A stretch of 64,000 nt of DNA from Nectonema munidae (lineage: Eukaryota; Nematomorpha; Nectonematoida; Nectonematidae), in the NCBI GenBank assembly GCA_030549495.1, contig JAUIRK010000728.1, positions 62,001 through 126,000 of the forward strand, written 5' to 3'. Both the position numbers and the translations under genes were made by a program. The notes beneath the pieces are model-generated. The model searched no databases. It had not been told where the DNA came from and saw only the letters and a list, made by a program, of their open reading frames with translations. The stretch's first letter is position 1, and each line of letters begins with the position of its first letter. This document shows, one piece after another, positions 47,601 through 56,600 of this stretch.

Positions 47601-50600
47601 TAATATTGGGAACATTAGCATACGCCACAAAAGCGTAAGAATTTTTGATACAGTAGAACTAGAGTATCCTAAAAATGAGAGAAAAAAATTCCTACACTCA
47701 GTATTCTCAAGTTGCAAATACTACATATATAAAGATTTTAAACAAAAATTGAACATCCTAAAGATCGATGTAGATTATGAATTTTATTGATTTTGGGAAT
47801 TTTTTGAATAAATTAGTTTTAAAAAATTATATTAATATCTAAACTAGGGAAGACTTTAATTAGAAATAAATTTTAAGATGCAAGAAATAGTTTGTGGACT
47901 CTGATCCAAAAGTCCTAAAACTATTGGGAAAAAAATGTTTAGAATATATCATTTAAGTTTCACATATTTGCATGCAGTATATGCGACTAGAAAAAAATAA
48001 GTTCCATAAAAAAAGATTTTTATTTTTTTTATTTACTCGTATAAAACTTTTTTATCAAAACAAAAAGTTTTGATAAACTTTGGTATATTTGCTTATTTCC
48101 TTAAAAACAATACAAATGAGTTAGTTGATTTATATATGTTTTTCAAATTTTCAAAAAACAAGTATCACCTAAAGGTGAACGATGTGTGTTAACACGAAAT
48201 TTCGGATTGGGCCTTCACATCGAGATTGGAAAATGTGAGGCAGATAGGTTAGGATTTTTTTAATTTTAAGACTCGCCCTTTTACAAAACCTCATTTTTAA
48301 AGCGACAACAACAAACTATTCTTTCTATTTAATTAAAAAATAAGGTTAATATTTTTTCTCACATTCAAAAATTTTTAGAAAACTCAATTGGGAAAATGCA
48401 TTGCTAGACTCAATAGGGAAGAGTCCGGATGACGGCTAGTATAAGCTCTACTTAACACCCTGGTGACATTGGGACTTCAAGTGTACAAATTAGTAAAATG
48501 GTTTTATTTGCTTCAAAAAGATGATATACGAACTTGGTTTAAAATAAGAAGCGGAAATCAAAAAAATCAATTTGATATTATTCAAATAAAAAGTAATATT
48601 GCTAATATTTGCTAATTCAAAATCCAATTATGAGAAAGTAAAATGCATTGCTTTTAAATATGTCGTGGTTTAGCTTGAATCCATCTCATCACGTAAAACG
48701 TATTTCAGAGTCCTGAGAAAACGTTTTTCAGGACTCATTTGAGTGACAGACAAAGATAAAAGGATTTATATGTCAAGAAATACATGATATTCTCCATGGA
48801 TTACATTACAAGCACACTATTCAATAAATTGGTGTTAGGTAAGTGAAGCCAAAACAAAAGTTGTTAAGGCGTATCGAGTGGAATATGTTATCAATAAAAA
48901 GTGATGAGCTTCAAATTGATAAATTTATTTACAACTCACAGGTTCGATTAAAAAATGAACCAACATTGAAATCGTAACCGAACTTTAGCATTTATCGTAA
49001 TTCTGATTTTTGGATAATTTCAAACAAAAACTCTAGTTCTAAATCATAATTTGGAAACGTAACGTACTGAATGCCTTTCTTCTAACCTTTCTTGTTAACC
49101 AGCACTGTTAACATGTCAGTAGAAAAAATCTAAAATTTTATCCCAAAAATCCTTACTTTTTGCCAAAAAATGTGGAACTTGAGAAAAAAATAGTACAAAA
49201 TATATAACGACCTATTTGGGAAATGAAATGAAGAAACAGAATATTTGAGAAGGAAATACTTGCGCAGCAAAATGATGAACTTGTGAAAGATGATTCTGAA
49301 GAAGGAGGATTGAGAGGCGTCTGAGGAATCAGAAGCTCGAATAGAGAACAACTTTCCAAGGTTTGCTATGCACCGCGCAACATAAGACTTCATTACCTAA
49401 AAATACGTGCACTCAATTTTAGAGCCTCTAATGACCAGAATTTTGATAAATAAATCCCTAAAAAAAATTTTTATATATTTAAACGCGACGATTTTTATTT
49501 ATTTTTTATTCATTTATTTACTCAAAATTTTCAAGGTAGAGTAAACGAAATTGGAAGATGTTCAAAAGGAATTAAAATGGCATCGAGATGAAATAATTTT
49601 GCGCAATACAAAATGCATAATTGAAATTAAGAAATACAAATTCGAAAAACAAAGAAAAACGAATTTCATTGCTTAGGACAATTCTCAAAGGCTTATGCAA
49701 TGAAAAATGGGCGTGAGTAAGGTTGGTTAGGTACTGGGTTTTGATAACTCAGGGTCTTTGGTTAGATCCTGCATCAAGCCTACGTTCTCATAGTTCGATA
49801 CACGTGGCACATTTGTGCCTTCTCGATGAAAACACCCGACGAAAAAAAAATTAAACTATTTAGAGGGTGTGATTAAATTTGTTTAGATATAACCCAAGGT
49901 CTTCTGTTCGATCCACCATCAAGCCTCCTTTCTTCACAGTTCGATAAAGGGGGGCAAGTGTGCCTTCTCTCTCGCATGGATTCAAGAAAAAGAAGAAATT
50001 TGGAAATCAAATTGTGATTAAAAGAAATTGAAAGACATCTTCAAAGTCTCACACTTTTCTTCTCTTGCACTTGAAACATCGTCGATTGAAAATCTTAATT
50101 TAACAAGGCCTCCTCCAATAATAAAGGTATATATTTATACGATCCCCAAAAAGAAACACTTCATTTGTGTTAAAGGAATATTGATGACATGGGATAAGCA
50201 AAACGATATTTCTTTTCAATTTTTATGAAATTTTGAAATATTAAAAATTTTCAAATCTCAATCATAAAATAGACTAAAAATTTATATGCGAAAATATATT
50301 TTATTTATGCAAAAAAAGCTATTCTAGAAAGGGAATCAAATTCAAAATACTGAATCAAAATACTTCATTGAAGTGGAATTATTTTTAAGGAAACCCGAAA
50401 AATTTTACACAAATCTCTAGCACGCATAATATGGAATTTAATCAGTATCATCACTATGACAAAAAATAGCCCTCAATTCACTGTTTTTAGATGAGAAGTA
50501 AAAATTGTCACAACTGTGAATCAAAAAAACGATGAATTTAAAACATACTTTAGGCGTACCAGGTATCCCAGTTTTATGAAACTGTCGTAATTTTACCAAA

Positions 50601-53600
50601 TAATTGAAAAGGGAATCTCATTTACCTATTTTATGATTTCAAAAAAGGCACATTTGAAAATCCTAACTCTAAACATCATTAATTATTAACATCTCTTTTT
50701 TGAGTTTAAACATGATTTTCCTTTTTCTTACATCTAATTTTCATGATAATTTTGTTGGAAATAAAAAATGTTATTCGTCAATTTCCTGAAGCGTCTTTTG
50801 GTCCGACTTAGTTGATTTTGAAATATCGCAAAACCTTAGCATACTTCCAACTCCTAGATGGTTCTTCTTTTTTTGCCACAGTTGAGAATAATTCTAATAA
50901 ATTAAGACGTATATTTTCTTTTAATAATATCAATTGAATTTTTATGTCAAAAGCCATAAAGATTTGCGTCAATAGACTTAAAGGACGCAAACGTGCTTTT
51001 TAAGATTACTCTCTAGTTTTATGTAGTAAGAGATGGAGATATCATAAAATAAAAAGTGAAAATAAAATGGCAATAATCTCAAATTTTATCAGCACCAATG
51101 TCTAATATTTTCTAGGATATCTACATTTCATTTGTTCTTAGACTACTTTTAGTGTTGTAAAAGACGTAAAATCTTTTTACGTTTTAACGCCATCTAAGAA
51201 AAAAAAAATTAAAAAGTGTCAATATGTACGATCACAATGCAGGTCTTAAAATTGATAGGAACACTTTTTATAACTGAATACTTCCAGTTCATTTTTGGAG
51301 CACTCAACATTGGTGTACTTCTTTCAATCATACACTCTCCATCTACCAAGTTTAGTGCTTTAGAACTTTATTTGAAATCGGGTAGTTTGAACTTGGATAC
51401 AAATATACTTTTACAAATAAGACAACAAGCTACGACGATAATTCCCACATGATGTCTTCAAAAAATTAACTTTTACCAAGGGAAGGTGTGGCGTAAGAAT
51501 TCATTTTAAAGGCAATTTATTTAAGATACAATTTTTGTATCTTAACAGTTGGAGAATTCTCATCCTTGTTAGCGAGATATTTTTCTCAAGAAAGTTATAA
51601 ATGCTTTTAAGTCGTGATTTCAACCTAAATCTTCTTTTTTACCCATGTGAAAAATTTTATTCTCAATTTTGTTGCTGCCCTCTTTGAAAACTAATTTTCC
51701 TCCACCTTTAAACAAAAGACTATATGAACTAATATCATAGCGAATCGTATTTCCCTTTGTGAAAGTTATCAACGTCAATTATAATTTATCAGGTTATTTC
51801 AAAAAATTTGGAGCATTTATACAAACTTTTTTCACAACATAAATGAGATATACGAAGAAAAATATACTAAAAATTCCTCAAAGTTGAACGAAATTCCTCA
51901 AAGTTGAACGAAATTCCTCTCAGGCCTTTGTGATCTTAGTTTTATTTATCTTATTCCCATTCAAATGGATCTTTTGACGTCTTTTTTGGATCTATTGGTA
52001 TAGTAGATGTGTTTTGCGTAACGTGAAATAACAATAAGCTATTGTTAGAGAGAAGCAAAATTGCTAGTAGATGTTAGTGTTTGTGCACTGAATAACTTTT
52101 CATGATTTGGCAGGTCAAACCGTGGTATGAATGGAGATAAATGAGCACTATTTTATATTTTTTCCATAAGTTTTAAAAAATCTTTTAAAACCCGATTGGG
52201 AAAATGCTACAACGAAGTAACATATCCAAAAACCGTGTAAAACTCTTTTCTTTCAGTTAAATTTTTTTACTCACAAAGTAACATTGTCGATATTTAAATT
52301 AACTGCAACACTTAGACTAATCAAAATGAGGGATTAAAAACTAAAAAAACTACTCCAGTAATTGAATCGAATTATAAGGCTTACTTAAAAGTCTACAAAA
52401 AATTGAATACACGTATAGCGAAATCTGACTACATTAAAGTTGAATTATTATTTTCAAAGCATAACAAATTCGAATAAAAAAGATGTAATATTCAAAATGG
52501 CGCCTATTTATCGGAATAATTTTTAATTTTGTCTTCAACCAAAAAGGATAGAATAATATTATTAAGAAGTTATTTAATTTTTTTGGCGTTTTATATATCA
52601 TTTTAAATTATATCACTTTTTTTATTTGAGAGAAAGAAGTCGAAAAATTATTTATTCGTTAATTCAAATTAAATTTTTGACTCTTCTTTTTTCTTAATTT
52701 AAAGTTTCAAGGAATAACATGGTTGTCGCTTTTATTTTTTGAAAAGTCTGGAAAAGTCAACGAAAGTCCGGGAAATTAAAAATGATCAGGAAATTTGCTA
52801 TGTTAACATTGCTTTCAAATATGGCGCTTTTATTCCCAATGTGTACCGTATATTATGCCTTATTGAGCTTAAAGGAAAATTTTGTTACACTTCAAGTAAC
52901 TTTAAGTTTTAAATTTTTAAGTTTTTTTGTTACAATCAAAGTATTTGTGTTTATGGTGTTGGTTTAATACATGATTTAAAAATTTTCCACATCAATATAA
53001 TTAGGTAATTTTGCCTAAAACAAGAGATATCGTGTCTAAATATGCTTAAAAGTTCATGCTAATGCTGTTGTATTGTGCTTTGGATAAAGGCAATATTAAA
53101 AAGGAATGTTGTGTGTATGAAGTGATTGAATATAACAATGTGGTCAAAAAGTCTATGTGTAGCTTGAGGCTTGTATACTTTATACAATAATTTGAAATTA
53201 TAAGCACTTCACACTTATGCAATCTATTCTAAATAATTCTACAAAGTTTGCTTAATTTTCACAAATTTGTTTACTAACTTAGAGCTATAACGATGATGAT
53301 AAATCTGTAGTACACCAATATTTTTACAAATTGTAGCTTAAAATTTTAATGTTTTTTGCGATATATGACTATCTTTTCATACCAAGATTCAAACTGGACC
53401 GTGACTTCCGAATATTTTTTTTAGATTAATGATTAATTCATAATACCTTTAATAAAGAGATATCATGAGTGGAGCTGAAACGTTGTTTAATAAGTTGTGG
53501 CTAGATTCCAACATTGAGCCACAATTTTTAACTTGGCTAACAAGTAACCCTGGAAATAAAAAGGAAGCATACTCAAAGAGCACTACTTTTTCACATGAAA

Positions 53601-56600
53601 AGCAAAACTCATTTTAGTTTGATTGAATCAAAAGGATTTAAGCATCTATTTTATCGATTGCCAAAACTACAGTACCAAGCACAGATACTGCACTTGCACA
53701 AACTTTATCCCCAACTCCAAAAAAACCACCAGAATAAATACTCTGAGTATTTGCAAAGAAGAGGTAACTAGATCAGAAATCCTTTGCTTTTTATTTGTAA
53801 TGCAATGCAATTTCTCTTTAAGCTGTGTCGTGGAAACATTTCAATTTTAATGTTTCCCGACTCAAAAATAGCGTCCTCACTGAAACTTGGTAGAACAAAA
53901 TGCAGGTATGTCATTAATCATGGATTGAGTCCGTATTTTAAGGATGGTTTAATGAAAAAGTTTGCATTAAGTGACGATTTTGTTATTTGTTTCGATGAAG
54001 AAGCTTTAAATAAAATCTGGAAACAGAACCAGATGGTTGCCTTTATTAGATATTATGATCATGAGAAGGATTTGGTGTGCTGTCAATACTTTGACACTTC
54101 CTTTTTAGGTCATGCATCAGCCAGCTTCACATATATTGGAGAAGTTTATGATCCGCTTAAACCTTTATCAAAGAATACACTTTTGCAAATCTCTATGGAT
54201 GGCCCAAATGTCAATCTTAAATTTTTAAAGGAATTTGAACAGGAAAGAAGTGAAGATGGTCAAATAAATAAGCATCTGATTAATATTGGAGTATGTGGGC
54301 TTCACGCGGTACATGATGCCTTAAGAACGGGAATGAATGCATAAAAATGGAATTTGCATTCATTTTTGCGGGATATATATATGATCTCTTCAATGATTCA
54401 CCCTCTCGTAGAACAGACTTCACTTATGTTACTGGCTGCATTAATTTCCCATTAAGCATTGATCAGTTTGCTGGGTAGAAAATGTAGCCTGCATAGAGAG
54501 AGCTCTCCTAATCTATGATGATATGAAAGTATTTGTTGCAAATAATGTTAGAGAATTGCTTGAAGACAAATTTTTGAAAGCAAAACTGCATTTTAGCTCT
54601 TTTAGTGGTAATGTTGGTGAGGCCATTTGATTGGACGCATTTTATTGCCAAAATTTCAAAGGCAATGGCTTCCATACTGAGTTGTGGAATGTGATTAAAC
54701 TTTGCCTAATTTTATCTCATGGCCAAGTGCAAGTTGAAAGTGTATTTTCCATAAATAAATTCCCACTTGTAGAGAACCTACTAGAGACTTCATTAATATC
54801 ACAGAGAAGAGTCAAAGATGCTATCAGATACTATGGTGGTATTTCAAATATTGTGATTACAAAGGCAATGATCCCATATGTTAATGCATCCAGTCAGAGA
54901 TATAAGAACCACCTCGAAGATTTAAAGCACAAGAGAAGTTCACATGAAGGTCTGGGTGCAAAGAAACGGAAGATGGAGGAAGAAAAAAGAAGATTATTGA
55001 AAAGAAAAAATAGTTACTAAGCAACTACAGGATGCAAGAAGAGGAGTTGAACACCAAAATGAAACACTTGGAAAAGAATAGGGAGGGCCCTGGTGGTGTC
55101 TTTCTTTGCATGTACTTATTTCCCCGTTTTTCATGTGAGATCATAGTATTTTTAAGGATAGGGAAATTTTCCTAAAATGGTCAGGGAATTCTATTTTTGA
55201 AAAAAAAATGGCAACCATGAATAATGAATAGTATATGATAAATACGAAAGTTCTTACGCTATGGCACACGTGGCTTTGCAAGAAAAACTGGAAAAACAGT
55301 TGGCAAACTTCTACTTTCCCACTAAACATGAGGGGAACATCCATGAGTTGATCGAGAATGTTTCTCGTATGTTTGTAGCTTATTTCTGAAACAAAAAATC
55401 AAATTAGATCCTTTTCATTATTTTCTCTCTTTTTTGAATGAGGAAATAGAAAGTATAAATGGAAGGAAAGTGTAGAGATAAGTCTTTATTCTCAAGAAAT
55501 AATTAGAAAAACTCATTAATTTTTATATTTTCGTTATACAGTGCATAATGTTTTTGATATTAATGATTTTATAAAAAAATTTGATACACTTTGATTTTTT
55601 GTATTTTTCCTAATATTGATTTTTTCATTTATAAATGTAATTTTTTGATCAATATACATTATTTTTAGTTTTAAAAAGTCTCCTGACAAGATAAAAGTTT
55701 ATTTCAAAATTTATAATTGATTCTCTTTTGTAGATTTTGAAAATTATACAAGTTAAAGACTTTCGTATTTTAGCATGAATCAATTAAATGTTATATATAT
55801 TTTTAAGTTGGTATTTCAAAAGTTCAAAATAGATTAAAGAATTTAGAAATAATTACGGATTTGATAATATTTTTTCATGAACAAATCACAGTCTAGACTT
55901 GATTTTGCCTTCCACTGAAATGAAATAAGTTAAAAACAATTCCTGAGTGGATTTCGGTACAAAAGAAAGCAATTTAAGAAATATGTTTCTGTCGAACTGA
56001 TATAAAAATCGGTAAAGTGGAAAGAATGCTACTGAGTAGTGTAGAGCAGCGATTTCCAAACTGGTAAGCGCAAATGGTTTCATCTCTGATGGACGAATTC
56101 TGGGTAGGTGAGTTTAAATGGAAAAATTCCACATTAGCAAAAAAGATTTGCGTTTAGACGAATTTTAGATGCACGAACGAGGTAAGAATATATTAAGCAA
56201 AATTTCAGTTAGTTTTAAGGTTGGTTAGTTGTGCAATTACTGGATTAGTTAGCTCGTTCTTAGCTAGTTAGTCAATTAATTAGAGTTAAGACGTTAGTTA
56301 GTGAGTTATATAAGCTAGTTAATGAGATTAAAAAATTTGTCTGATTTTAAATAGCTATTTGTGTAGAAAGGTTAGTAAGACATTTTGTCAATTGACATTT
56401 TGTAGCTTAAAATTAAATTTTGTATTATTTGAATTTTATAAAATAAATACTTCAATATTTTTTTTATGATTACAAATTTTCTGAAGCAAAAAAATAAAAA
56501 CTATTTTTAACTAATAATACTAATACTAAAAATCTAAGAAGAAAAAAGCTCGTCAAAGTAGGAATCGAGACTGTGTGAAAACTTGATTCGTCAATCTGGA

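Noticed and set aside
49153-49359. Second serine-rich open frame over the 49212-49396 exon
   Set aside because: It has no in-phase acceptor or link to the 46580-46772 exon.
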